NCBI GenBank assembly: GCA_030652035.1
Contig: JAUSBJ010000017.1
Location: 1 to 64,000, forward strand
Direction: 5' to 3'
DNA: 64,000 nucleotides
Source of the DNA: Sulfurimicrobium sp.
Lineage (GTDB): Bacteria > Pseudomonadota > Gammaproteobacteria > Burkholderiales > Sulfuricellaceae
The position numbers were made by a program, and so were the translations under genes. This document shows positions 54,501-62,258 of the stretch, piece by piece. The notes under the pieces were generated by a model. The model did not search any database. It had not been told where the DNA came from and worked only from the letters and a program-made list of their open reading frames with translations. Numbering within the stretch: position 1 is the first letter of the stretch; each line of letters opens with the position of its first letter.

Positions 54501-54673
54501 CTATGAATGAGGGAATTTCCCGCAGACTATTCGACCTGGATAATGACCCGACATGCCTGAAAGACGTGTCAGCCATTTATCCCGAGGCGATGGCCGAAAT
54601 GAGCGCTTTATTGGAGAAATGGATGGCGGAAGACACCCGCATGCAGCCAGGGGGGCTTGATGCACCCAGTTAA
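51557..54673 (+). CDS. Fusion of GT2 glycosyltransferase, membrane domain and sulfatase-like domain
   Basis: The 1038-residue protein has a GT2 domain (residues 1-290: LSVLVCTHNRWN, LIDDDQRV, GGGEDTAYVLKAL), several membrane helices (about 320-530) and an alkaline-phosphatase/sulfatase-like domain (545-1030). The last has a metal Asp (Asp554 in MIGADSLRSDRLG) and SDHGME (Asp830, His831). At the sulfatase signature the formylglycine Cys is replaced by Thr594 (ARTAPSLASMLSG) and the following Arg by Leu, as in phosphoglycerol- or phosphoethanolamine-transferase relatives, so a transferase is likelier than a sulfatase. An 11-G run at 52153-52163 lies in the GT2 part. Confidence 0.85.
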   Translation: MKRLSVLVCTHNRWNLLEKLLQSLNAASRPAGWDVGILVAANACTDETHQSLDSYLEQQAENQLLPLEWFAEPIPGKSVALNSAIRRIEGDLVALIDDDQRVAKDFFVNLCGLADSNQEASIFCGRLLPDWDGTEPSWMHHGPYKMYPPPIPHFELGDVAHFVSGGEITPGGGNLFVRREVFGLVGDFSTDLGPRGHDLGGGEDTAYVLKALSQGVRLYYTPDIVQYHYVDPERLRPGFLIRFAYQRTFAAVRLGPGTGKMPAYVWRKLATYGINALLSLGSDRRRFYMIRTAAALGEIKGLFEANAAARLSRPEAGRGGVSVVAALPAVLGGLTAWWARPLVMEGLPVAAGIAALCMAVLLFKSVLNFSRTGPQLKSEILRYYLPYSLYALSRLGFWAFLLCLLMALAGVAFYYFLAAAFYFPIHLGVAAVFGLLGVALATGLQFCRHLLYIPGSIEASSNYRMSRFYPLWARLTPGRIEGIYYALLFAFAGSAIAGGVRSGLEGQMEYALGLLAAAAAFLIPAVLWRAGKEPRPVRSGAATARPNILMIGADSLRSDRLGVNGNPRGLTPTLDALAKRGVLLQQCFVPCARTAPSLASMLSGRWPHSHGIRDNFSTVDEAELGRAPLPHVLQAHGYSSIAVSDWCGSDLGKFPFGFGEVDLPQDQWNIRYLIRQGPKDIRLFLSLFTHNDFGRRFLPELYYLAGVPMTSELGRRTRSAISRCASEGNPFFLNVFMSATHAPFGSEYPYYTQHASKAYSGCSKFVMSGLNEPFEVIRRQKQGKEFVDLEQVLNLYDGCVSNFDNEVARTLDHLDQCGLTDNTIVVIYSDHGMEFFERETWGQGNSVIVDDSSRIPLIIADPRRPIGQAITHTVRSIDLAPTLLDLLGLPIPKEMQGVSLKQCIDGEIDDPGLAAYAETGIWVTRVPSMEEDHITYPDLPDLLEIMDKRDGTMAIKSDYRDLIVSAKDRMVRSDRWKLVHLPMNEGISRRLFDLDNDPTCLKDVSAIYPEAMAEMSALLEKWMAEDTRMQPGGLDAPS

Positions 54674-55649
54674 CGAAATGCAAGTCTCCAATAGCGGCAT
54701 GCGAGTGAGCGTCGTTATTCCCGCATACAACTCAGCACGTTTTTTGCGGGAGACGATTGAAAGTGTGCGGCAGCAGACCACCCCTGTACATGAAATCATT
54801 GTCGTGGACGACGGTTCCACTGACGAGACAGGCCAAGTCATTCAATCACTTGGCGAGGGCATTGTTTATGTACGGCAAGCCAATGCAGGAGTGTCTGCCG
54901 CCAGAAACCGAGGTATTGCAGAAGCCAGGGGAGAAATCATCGCATTTCTGGATGCGGACGATCTATGGCTTCCTCAAAAGGTGGAAAATCAGGTCAGGGT
55001 CTTTCTAGGCAACCCGGATGTGGCGCTGGTTGCTACTGACAGAGCGGATATTGATGAGCATGGCGGGTTGCTGCTGGATTCGTTATTCAAATACCGGGGG
55101 TTCTACGGGTTCTTATACGAATTGGGTAACGGCCCAATCCCCCATGCCCTGAGCCGCCTTGTGCAGGTAAATTTCATCCCCACGAGTAGTGTCATGGTGC
55201 GTAAATCGGCCCTTAACCAGGCTGGCGATTTCAATACAAGCATACGCTATGGGGAGGATCTCGATCTATGGGCGCGCATTGCCTCACAACATGCCATCGC
55301 CTGTATTCCGGAAGTCCTGACACACTACCGGCGGCACGGCAGCAATGCGACCCAGGCTACAGAAAATCTACTGCTTGATTTGGTGCGCGTCATGAAAAAC
55401 ATCCGCTCCTGGGGTGCTCTGGCTTTAAGCAAAGAGGGTTTGAATGCAGACAAACTGGTGGCTCAGTCGCTATGGGATTTAGGCTATTGGTATTTTACGT
55501 CGACTGCTCCAAGACGGGCTTATAACGCTTTCATGGAGAGTTTCAGGGAGAGTCCTTCGCTGCGAACACTCATCTATGCCTGGTTGAGCCTGACTCCGCC
55601 AGGTATTCTTGGGAGACTTCGCAAGGTCAAGCAGAAAACCATTGGTTGA
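54660..55649 (+). CDS. GT2 family glycosyltransferase
   Basis: About 329 residues from MHPVNEMQVSNSGMRVSVVI, with PAYNSARFLRETIESV, VVDDGSTDETG, AARNRGIAEARGE and FLDADDLWLP as the DxD. The start codon lies inside the upstream fusion gene (14-base overlap) after a GGGGGGC ribosome-like tract; the ATG at 54678 is an alternative. Near residue 190 GEDLDLWARIA supplies the conserved ED. Donor unknown. Confidence 0.88.
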   Translation: MHPVNEMQVSNSGMRVSVVIPAYNSARFLRETIESVRQQTTPVHEIIVVDDGSTDETGQVIQSLGEGIVYVRQANAGVSAARNRGIAEARGEIIAFLDADDLWLPQKVENQVRVFLGNPDVALVATDRADIDEHGGLLLDSLFKYRGFYGFLYELGNGPIPHALSRLVQVNFIPTSSVMVRKSALNQAGDFNTSIRYGEDLDLWARIASQHAIACIPEVLTHYRRHGSNATQATENLLLDLVRVMKNIRSWGALALSKEGLNADKLVAQSLWDLGYWYFTSTAPRRAYNAFMESFRESPSLRTLIYAWLSLTPPGILGRLRKVKQKTIG

Positions 55650-55727
55650 AACATATGACTATTCATTTCACCATATCCACATTGTGCACATTACCTCAGC
55701 CAGGTGGAAAAGCCGGTTATTCAAGCG

Positions 55728-56954
55728 ATGACTGAACCGCTAAGAAAACGTATTCTTTATGTCGAGAATGGCATCGGTTACGGTGGCGCGATCATCTGCC
55801 TGCGCCACCTGCTGAGAAATCTGGATCGGAACAAATTCGAGCCCATGGTGATCACAGGACTTGGCGACCAACAATATCGGGAAATAGCAAACGAAGCGAT
55901 TTGGAAACATATTCCGGACAGGCGCCTTGATGTTGTTTCCATGAAACGCAGCCTGGAGGCCGTGAAATGGCCAAACGCCTTGCCTGGATTGCGATGGATA
56001 ATCAATCAACTGCTTTCCCGGTTGGATGACTTGTTCAATTTTCTTCCTGCATTCGTCCAAACGGTTTGGACGACAATCCGATTCAAGCCTGATCTGATCC
56101 ACGTCAATAATGAGCCCTTATGTAATCGAGCTGCAATCCTGGCAGGTAAGCTACTGGGTGTTCCTGTGCTTGCCCATGTTCGAGGCGATCAGCAGGGCTC
56201 GAAGTTGATGCACTTGTTTTTTAAACTGCCGGATTATTTCGTTGCTGTATCTCGATGGGTTTCGGACAGCATCGGACTTCTGGGAGTGCCGGCGGAGAAA
56301 CGCACCTTTATCTACGATGGCATTGAAATCCACAAGCTCAATATGGCCGCTGATGGCCAAGCATTTCGCAGGCAACACCAAATCCCGGCTGATGCATTTG
56401 TTGTGGGCTTGGTGGGAATGCTGATTCCCTGGAAAGGGCAGATGCTTATTATCGAGGCAGCAAAACAATTGCTACAAGAAATGCCGGATGCCGTCTTTGC
56501 GCTCGTAGGGGGTACTCCAGATGAATGCCGGGCCTATGAAGCGGAGTTGAGAAAAATCGTGGAGCAGTCCGGACTGAAGGGAAGGGTGGTTTTTACCGGC
56601 CATGTGAGCGATATGGCCGCAGTTTATAATGGGCTGGATATTGTCGTTTCGGCTTCGACTTCCCCGGAACCCCTTGGAGTCATGGTGATGGAAGCCATGA
56701 CCTTGGCGCGCCCTCTCGTCGCCCCGGATCATGGCGGCGCCGTAGAGGTTATCGAAAATGGCAGGACGGGTCTGCTATTCAAACCTGGGAACACAAGCGA
56801 CCTTGCTGAAAAAATCCGGATCTTGTATCGAGATACAGATATGCGCAAGGACATCGGCCAGTCGGCGCGAGATTACGCATTGCGTACCTTCTCCATGGCG
56901 GAGCATGTCCGGCATGTTGAGGATGTGTATAAGCAGTTGCTGAAAATGCCCTGA
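55728..56954 (+). CDS. GT4 family glycosyltransferase
   Basis: About 408 residues from MTEPLRKRILYVENGIGYGG. GT-B fold with an N domain (GGAIICLRHLLRNL) and a C domain with VVGLVGMLIPWKGQMLIIEA and PEPLGVMVMEAMTLARPLVA, the EX7E retaining motif. A GTG at 55704 would add eight residues. Neither start has a strong ribosome site. The 78-base gap before it holds no gene. Confidence 0.88.
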   Translation: MTEPLRKRILYVENGIGYGGAIICLRHLLRNLDRNKFEPMVITGLGDQQYREIANEAIWKHIPDRRLDVVSMKRSLEAVKWPNALPGLRWIINQLLSRLDDLFNFLPAFVQTVWTTIRFKPDLIHVNNEPLCNRAAILAGKLLGVPVLAHVRGDQQGSKLMHLFFKLPDYFVAVSRWVSDSIGLLGVPAEKRTFIYDGIEIHKLNMAADGQAFRRQHQIPADAFVVGLVGMLIPWKGQMLIIEAAKQLLQEMPDAVFALVGGTPDECRAYEAELRKIVEQSGLKGRVVFTGHVSDMAAVYNGLDIVVSASTSPEPLGVMVMEAMTLARPLVAPDHGGAVEVIENGRTGLLFKPGNTSDLAEKIRILYRDTDMRKDIGQSARDYALRTFSMAEHVRHVEDVYKQLLKMP

Positions 56955-57132
56955 ATCATGTCCATAATTGTCATTTAGGCTCGATATGAAGTGATTTTCC
57001 AGTCTCAATGGAAATGTAAACGGCAATTGTTTGCTATAAAGCAGAAGGCATTCAGGTTATACAAGGGCGGATTCAAGCGATAGAAAAACATGCAGGGTGC
57101 CTAGCACCATTTCTTATGGTAATTGAATAATC

Positions 57133-58071
57133 ATGCCACGTATTTCTGTCATCATTCCTACGCACAATCGGCCAGTACTACTGGCAGAGGCGCTAACAAG
57201 CTTACTGGCACAGACATTCACCGACTGGGAAGCAGTCATAGTCGACGATGCCTCCAGCCCTCCCGCCTCTGTCGATGATAAGGATGCACGCATCCATGTG
57301 CTGCATCATAACGCTTCCCAAGGCGGGGCGGCCGCTAAGAATTCTGGCATCAAGAATGCTACTGGCGAGATACTCGCCTTCCTCGATGATGATGACCTCT
57401 ATGCACCCCAGTATCTGGCGCGTGCGCTCGATATTCTTGATCGCCATCCTGAACTAGACGTTGTCTTCATGGGCGTCTTATGGTTCGGCAAAAATAGCGC
57501 TTGGGGCCAACGCAGCTATGATGAAGCCATGTCGAAGTGCTTGGCTGATGCCAGAGGCGAGAGGATTGATAATAACGTCATCTTCTTTGACGAGAGCTTG
57601 CTTTTTGCGCTTCTAAAATCTGTCCCCATGGCTTTTCAACGACCGGTAGTCAGAAGAGAAGCCCTGGAACGCATCGGCACATACCGACCGGACTGCCTGC
57701 TATGGGATTGTGATTGGGCGATAAGCGCTGCGCTCAATGCCAAGACGGCCTTGATCACAGATGGCCTTTACCTGCAACGCGAGGAGGGGCAGGGGTATTC
57801 ATCTAGGCGTGACCGAATACTCGAACACCTGCATTCCGGAATCGAAATCAAGGACAGGATCTTCCACGAGGCGCGACTTCGACACAGTCCGCCACATCGG
57901 ATGGCTTTATTACGGGATGCCGCAGCCCAAGGATGGTTCGATCTCGCCTGGCATCATTATCTACAGCAAAGACGCCTAAAAGCGCTGGGTGCGCTATGGC
58001 AAAGCGAGTCAAGGAAGTTCAGTCTTCCCAATTTAAGACTGCTGGCGCGCCTCCTGTTGCCTGGAAAATAG
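57133..58071 (+). CDS. GT2 family glycosyltransferase
   Basis: The 312-residue protein has PRISVIIPTHNRPVLLAEAL at the start, AVIVDDASSP, GGAAAKNSGIKNATGEILAF and LDDDDLYAP as the DxD, and LLWDCDWAIS in the acceptor region. The 178-base gap upstream is AT-rich and empty, so this gene may have its own promoter. It is the last plus-strand gene, converging on the FkbM gene 13 bases beyond. Confidence 0.9.
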   Translation: MPRISVIIPTHNRPVLLAEALTSLLAQTFTDWEAVIVDDASSPPASVDDKDARIHVLHHNASQGGAAAKNSGIKNATGEILAFLDDDDLYAPQYLARALDILDRHPELDVVFMGVLWFGKNSAWGQRSYDEAMSKCLADARGERIDNNVIFFDESLLFALLKSVPMAFQRPVVRREALERIGTYRPDCLLWDCDWAISAALNAKTALITDGLYLQREEGQGYSSRRDRILEHLHSGIEIKDRIFHEARLRHSPPHRMALLRDAAAQGWFDLAWHHYLQQRRLKALGALWQSESRKFSLPNLRLLARLLLPGK

Positions 58072-58084
58072 CCGGCGCTTGTCG

Positions 58085-58846
58085 CTAGCGTTCCAGGAAC
58101 AGCACTTCCCTCACACCAGGGATTACGTGGGAAAGCTTATCGTCGATCCGGAAGCCGGCACTATTCATGATGGATCTGATTTCGTCGATCCTTGCTTGAC
58201 CGAGCACATCGGTATGTAGTTCGGCCGATATTTTTCGGATAGTGTGAAAATCGATGATCTTGATCAGGTCGTATTCTCCACCCTCAATATCCATGAGCAG
58301 GAATGTGGGATGGATTCTGTGTATTTCCTCATTCAGTGGATGTATCGGGACAATCAACTCCTTGCAGGGTTCTGAAGGGCGTGATAACGAGGACGCCCAA
58401 AAGTCCGCCGTTACGTAAAATGTTGTTTGACCCGCCTGTTCTCCAAGAACACCCAGTTTAAGGGTTGGTTGAACACCATTAGCGGAATATACACTCCGAA
58501 TGAGTGGTTCCAGTTGAGGGTTGGCTTCATATGCGAACACGTTTTCCGAGCCTATCTGACTCGCACAATAGCTTGAAAGAAAACCAATGCCGGCTCCAAT
58601 TTCAAGCACGGTGTCATTCTTGTCAAGCTTGCTTTGGAATGTGGATAACTCGCCCTTTTCGTAGTATCCATCATAAATCGCAGCGCATATATTGTCCGAG
58701 AGGGCGTGCATGATCGGTAACTTTACCCCGGCCAAATCAGGTGCTGGATTGTGGTGTTTCAACCACATGATTCTTAAATGTTGCGCCCAGTAAATCGCCC
58801 GCCATCTTAAAAAAGGGGGAAGACTATGGGTCCAGTGCGCTTTCAT
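58085..58846 (-). CDS. FkbM-family methyltransferase
   Basis: About 253 residues from MKAHWTHSLPPFLRWRAI; GAAGGA lies eight bases before this ATG. The core has VLEIGAGIGFLSSYCASQIG for SAM binding, and FLLMDIEGGEYDLIKIIDFH, the FkbM-type motif. Family members O-methylate sugars or other metabolites. In-frame starts at 58918 (ATG) and 58948 (TTG) would overlap the upstream gene. A conserved FkbM C-terminus (VLFLER) is present. Confidence 0.82.
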   Translation of the reverse strand: MKAHWTHSLPPFLRWRAIYWAQHLRIMWLKHHNPAPDLAGVKLPIMHALSDNICAAIYDGYYEKGELSTFQSKLDKNDTVLEIGAGIGFLSSYCASQIGSENVFAYEANPQLEPLIRSVYSANGVQPTLKLGVLGEQAGQTTFYVTADFWASSLSRPSEPCKELIVPIHPLNEEIHRIHPTFLLMDIEGGEYDLIKIIDFHTIRKISAELHTDVLGQARIDEIRSIMNSAGFRIDDKLSHVIPGVREVLFLER

Positions 58847-58877
58847 TCGCAGGCATCCTTCATCAAAGAAACACAAG

Positions 58878-59786
58878 TCACCCCAAGTCCAGAGCCGTTT
58901 TTTTTGCAAGTCGTGCATAAATGCCACCAGAAAAACGGCAACTACCAATAAAGTGTATAAAAACAGTTTTCTCTTTATTGATCATTGTGCAGTCGCAATA
59001 TTTTGGATGCGGCAAAATATGGACATCTTTTGTATTGGCCACAACGATATTGGACATGACCTGTTCACTTCCCCACTCACGCCATCTATCGCCCAGGGCC
59101 TCCAACATTTGGCCTGATATTTCATCAACAAAGCTGCGATCAAAACTTTGTTTGCCAAAACCTGTAAAGCCGGCGCAGCCACGCACATAGCGGAGTTCAT
59201 TGAAGCGTTTTATTTTATCGAAGTTGGCCTCCGCAGCAACTTGAATATGAGGTTTGGCAACAGAATTCGCTACGATTTTATATGCCTGTTCCTGCCGTTG
59301 TGGCATAGGCTCAAAGTTCTGGTTATCCCATGTGCCGATTACAAACGATTTATTCGCGTTGATACAATCGATAATCTCAGGCAATTTCGCCAATGTCAGG
59401 GTGTCGCTGTCAAGTTGGATAACGTAATTGTTCTTGACGAGTTCAGCAATCGTCAGCAGTCTTTCCCAGCAACCTCCCGTGGGGCAGCAATCGCTCCTGG
59501 CAGCATCCATGCTATGGAATATGACATTTTCAAAGTGTTTGCCAAGTAAGGCGATATCTTCCGAAGTGAGCGATCCATCGTTCAGGATATGAAACGATCC
59601 AACAGGTACCTGGGAAGAAAATGTTTTGAGCGCAATCAGGGCCAGCAAAACATCCTTATGTTGGAGTTGAGTTAATAATGCGACACCACTACTTGGGACC
59701 GTCGCAACGGGTTTCGATTTCAGGATGAATTTGCATGCGAATTGGAATCGAAGCCTTCGGTACTTATCTTTTAATTGATAAAACAT
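58878..59786 (-). CDS. Putative GT-A glycosyltransferase
   Basis: About 302 residues from MFYQLKDKYRRLRFQFACKF. Around residues 123-130 VIQLDSDTLTL is a GT-A DxD (Asp126, Asp128), and ALKTFSSQVPVGSFHILNDG and YVRGCAGFTGFGKQSF fit a nucleotide-diphospho-sugar transferase. It is distinct from the GT2 enzymes nearby and nearer to GT8-like layouts. The longer frame begins at a TTG (59846) with no ribosome site. AT-rich relative to the genes before it. Confidence 0.7.
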   Translation of the reverse strand: MFYQLKDKYRRLRFQFACKFILKSKPVATVPSSGVALLTQLQHKDVLLALIALKTFSSQVPVGSFHILNDGSLTSEDIALLGKHFENVIFHSMDAARSDCCPTGGCWERLLTIAELVKNNYVIQLDSDTLTLAKLPEIIDCINANKSFVIGTWDNQNFEPMPQRQEQAYKIVANSVAKPHIQVAAEANFDKIKRFNELRYVRGCAGFTGFGKQSFDRSFVDEISGQMLEALGDRWREWGSEQVMSNIVVANTKDVHILPHPKYCDCTMINKEKTVFIHFIGSCRFSGGIYARLAKKTALDLG

Positions 59787-59910
59787 GTGATTGCTCGCAA
59801 GAAAATTTACAACTGACAAATCGATTTCACTAAGCCGTTCGCACAATAAGGTGATAATTCTTGTGGCCTTGAAGCAGGCAACCCAAGTAAGGCTTCAGAT
59901 TGAAACCCCT

Positions 59911-60771
59911 TTATTTTTTTTCAACAGGCAATTCCTTCTCACTATCCGTGCAAAAACGACACCATGGGTTGGATGGACTCCCGATTTTAGGGGGGGGTGT
60001 TTGTGATTGCTCTGGTGGCGGAGAGGCTGGAACATTGGGTGGCGATGCGCTTGGAGATTCTCCCAATTCCGATTTATCTTCCTTTGTCGATAAATTAACT
60101 GCTTCGGCCGGCGCAGTTGGCTGGGTAATTACAAGAGGGGGGGGTGGTGTTTTCCCGCCAAGATCCTTGAATCGCCGGAGAAGCCTTTTTGAGTCGGGGA
60201 GGTGCCTGAGTCCTTCTTCGATTGTATCTAACGCTTTCTGCTTGAGCCCCTTGTCAGCGTAAAAGTCACTCAATGCACTATATGCAGGTTCATAATCCGC
60301 TCGAATCAAGATGGCATGTTCGAAGTTTTGTACTGCTTTAGCCTCGGATCCCTTGCCCAGCCTACTCATTCGGAGATAGATCTTCCCCAAATGGACGTGG
60401 GCTTCCGGGCGCAGTACCCAGTCTGGGGTTTGCTCTGAAGCAAGCAGGTGCTCAATTCCCTTTTGCGCCTGCTCAAGGTTATAAGTCAGTTCAGCTTTCT
60501 TGCCAAAACTTCTGTTAGCCCTGATGATGAATTTGAGTGCATCACAGTAATGATGCTGATTCAACCAGTTCTGGTCTCCATAAATTCCACGAAATTGCTC
60601 GTTAATGGTTTGATTTCCGCGGTCTTTCCCATACTTCGCTTGACAATATGGAGGCATCAGGGCCAATTCGCCCTCAGTAACGGCAAACGGCTGTAAAGCG
60701 TATGCAGTAAACGACTGTAGTTGAAGCGCAAAAGCTAAAATTAACAAACCAACTGGACGTTTCTGTATCAA
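59911..60771 (-). CDS. Exported TPR-repeat protein
   Basis: About 286 residues from a TTG at 60771, chosen because AAGGAG lies six bases upstream and a signal peptide follows directly (MIQKRPVGLLILAFALQLQS, cleavage after about ALQ). Tetratricopeptide repeats cover residues 85-210 (VHLGKIYLRMSRLGKGSEAK, AYSALSDFYADKGLKQKALD). The C-terminus is low-complexity Pro/Ser/Lys. Two eight-G runs on the plus strand (59990-59997 and 60137-60144) encode proline-rich stretches. Periplasmic; probably a scaffold in polysaccharide export. The hairpin CCCGTAAACGGG just upstream may modulate translation. Confidence 0.7.
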   Translation of the reverse strand: MIQKRPVGLLILAFALQLQSFTAYALQPFAVTEGELALMPPYCQAKYGKDRGNQTINEQFRGIYGDQNWLNQHHYCDALKFIIRANRSFGKKAELTYNLEQAQKGIEHLLASEQTPDWVLRPEAHVHLGKIYLRMSRLGKGSEAKAVQNFEHAILIRADYEPAYSALSDFYADKGLKQKALDTIEEGLRHLPDSKRLLRRFKDLGGKTPPPPLVITQPTAPAEAVNLSTKEDKSELGESPSASPPNVPASPPPEQSQTPPPKIGSPSNPWCRFCTDSEKELPVEKK

Positions 60772-60947
60772 ACGAATCTCCTTTTTCCCGTTTACGGGGT
60801 CAAAGTTGCAAAGTCTCCTCGTGCGACGCGTTCCCAAGAGAACTCGCTGCCTGCTACCCGAAAGAAAGTTACCCTTAAACCCCATTCTACAGCTAAGCGG
60901 TACGTCACCCAACAAACGGGCAAGTGCGAAAGATGCAAACTGCCAGT

Positions 60948-62258
60948 TCAGATTTGGTTGTTTATTTTGCTGAGAGGGGTGCGAACTGCGTCGAGTTCAG
61001 CAGGCTTACCCTCTTCCAGTGTGCCCCATTTGTTCTTGACGGCAATCTGGTAGGTCAGCACCAGAATAATGACCAGATGGTAGTAGTAGTCAAAATACGC
61101 AAGGCCGAGAAACGCGCCACCCGTCGCATAGCCAACCATACTCACCTGAGTCATGGCAGCCAGGTCAACTGCCCACTTTCGCTTAGGATCATTTTTGCAT
61201 TCCCGGATGACTTTGCTCCCCGTCCGCCATGCCAGCAGGCCAATTAGCACGAACAAGCCAAAGCCGATAAAGCCATGCTCGCCCAAGACTTCGAAATAGA
61301 TGCTGTGCACGTCGTGTACGTCCCAGGGGTCTGGGGCGTACTGGCGGAAAGTCGGAGCTTGAAAGGCTTCAAACCCTCCGCCGGTGAAGCGGTCCTTTGC
61401 CACGTTAATAGCGGTATGCCAGGCATTGATGCGGCCCATCGCCGAGGCATCCTGCTCGTAGGTCTTGATGGTGTGCATGCGCTCCCAGTATTGCTGGGGC
61501 ATAACTGCAGCGATCAATACGACTGCCATGATGATGTAGACCGCCGTGGTTGCCTTGTTGCGGCTTTTCAGCCAAAGCAGGCCGCCCATGGCAGCTGCAG
61601 CCAGCAAGGCGCCGCGTGACTGCGTCCCGATGGCGGACAGACCGGTCAACACCATGCTGGCCGCCAGCCCCATTCGCATCCACTTACTCTGTGCCTGAAG
61701 GTGCAGATAGCGAAGCAATGGAACCGTCATGATCATCGCCAGCCCCAACTCGTTGTTGCCGCCAATGAAAGTGCCTGCCGGACCCTGTACGTGATGTATG
61801 CCGCCTTTCAGAATCGTAAAGATCCCGCCTTTGACCCCGTAAAACGCAATGGAGAGCGCGATGACCCATACCAGGCCTTCCAGACGTTTCCGGCTTGTTA
61901 TCAGCATCGCGGTCAGCAGTGTCATGACCTGTATCTTCAGGACTTTATCCCATTGTGCCCAGGCGAGCTCTGGATAAAATGCATAGAAGGTGGTGAATGT
62001 CACCCAGCCCAGGAAGATGAACAACAGGACGGTTTCCGGGGTCCACGGCATGCGCTTGGGGTCTTTCGAGAACAGGTATGCCGTCAGGGTGACTACGGCG
62101 GCCATGAGCGCGAATGGAATATTGAGCGCGAAGCCCCACGCCAGCTTGTGGGGGTTCATGTAGCCCAGCCAGGACCAAAGATAAATGCCGTAGTGAGGAT
62201 GCTTGAATACCAGCAGCAGTGCGCCGAATACGACAACGGTGACAAATATATCTCTCAC
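60948..62258 (-). CDS. Exosortase-A-associated O-glycosylation ligase (Wzy/O-antigen ligase type)
   Basis: The 436-residue membrane protein has 10-12 helices. The N-terminal region (FKHPHYGIYLWSWLGYMNPH, GWVTFTTFYAFYPELAWAQW) is diagnostic for the putative O-glycosylation ligase of exosortase-A loci (DUF5935), followed by an O-antigen-ligase core with QSRGALLAAAAMGG and VHDVHSIYFEVLGEHGFIGF. It probably joins or polymerises glycan at the periplasmic face. Its start overlaps the adenylate-forming enzyme stop by four bases. Confidence 0.9.
   Translation of the reverse strand: MRDIFVTVVVFGALLLVFKHPHYGIYLWSWLGYMNPHKLAWGFALNIPFALMAAVVTLTAYLFSKDPKRMPWTPETVLLFIFLGWVTFTTFYAFYPELAWAQWDKVLKIQVMTLLTAMLITSRKRLEGLVWVIALSIAFYGVKGGIFTILKGGIHHVQGPAGTFIGGNNELGLAMIMTVPLLRYLHLQAQSKWMRMGLAASMVLTGLSAIGTQSRGALLAAAAMGGLLWLKSRNKATTAVYIIMAVVLIAAVMPQQYWERMHTIKTYEQDASAMGRINAWHTAINVAKDRFTGGGFEAFQAPTFRQYAPDPWDVHDVHSIYFEVLGEHGFIGFGLFVLIGLLAWRTGSKVIRECKNDPKRKWAVDLAAMTQVSMVGYATGGAFLGLAYFDYYYHLVIILVLTYQIAVKNKWGTLEEGKPAELDAVRTPLSKINNQI

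Noticed and set aside
60772-60947. Possible c-di-GMP riboswitch before the TPR gene
   Set aside because: The leader has hairpins, but the conserved GEMM core segments are not in the right order.
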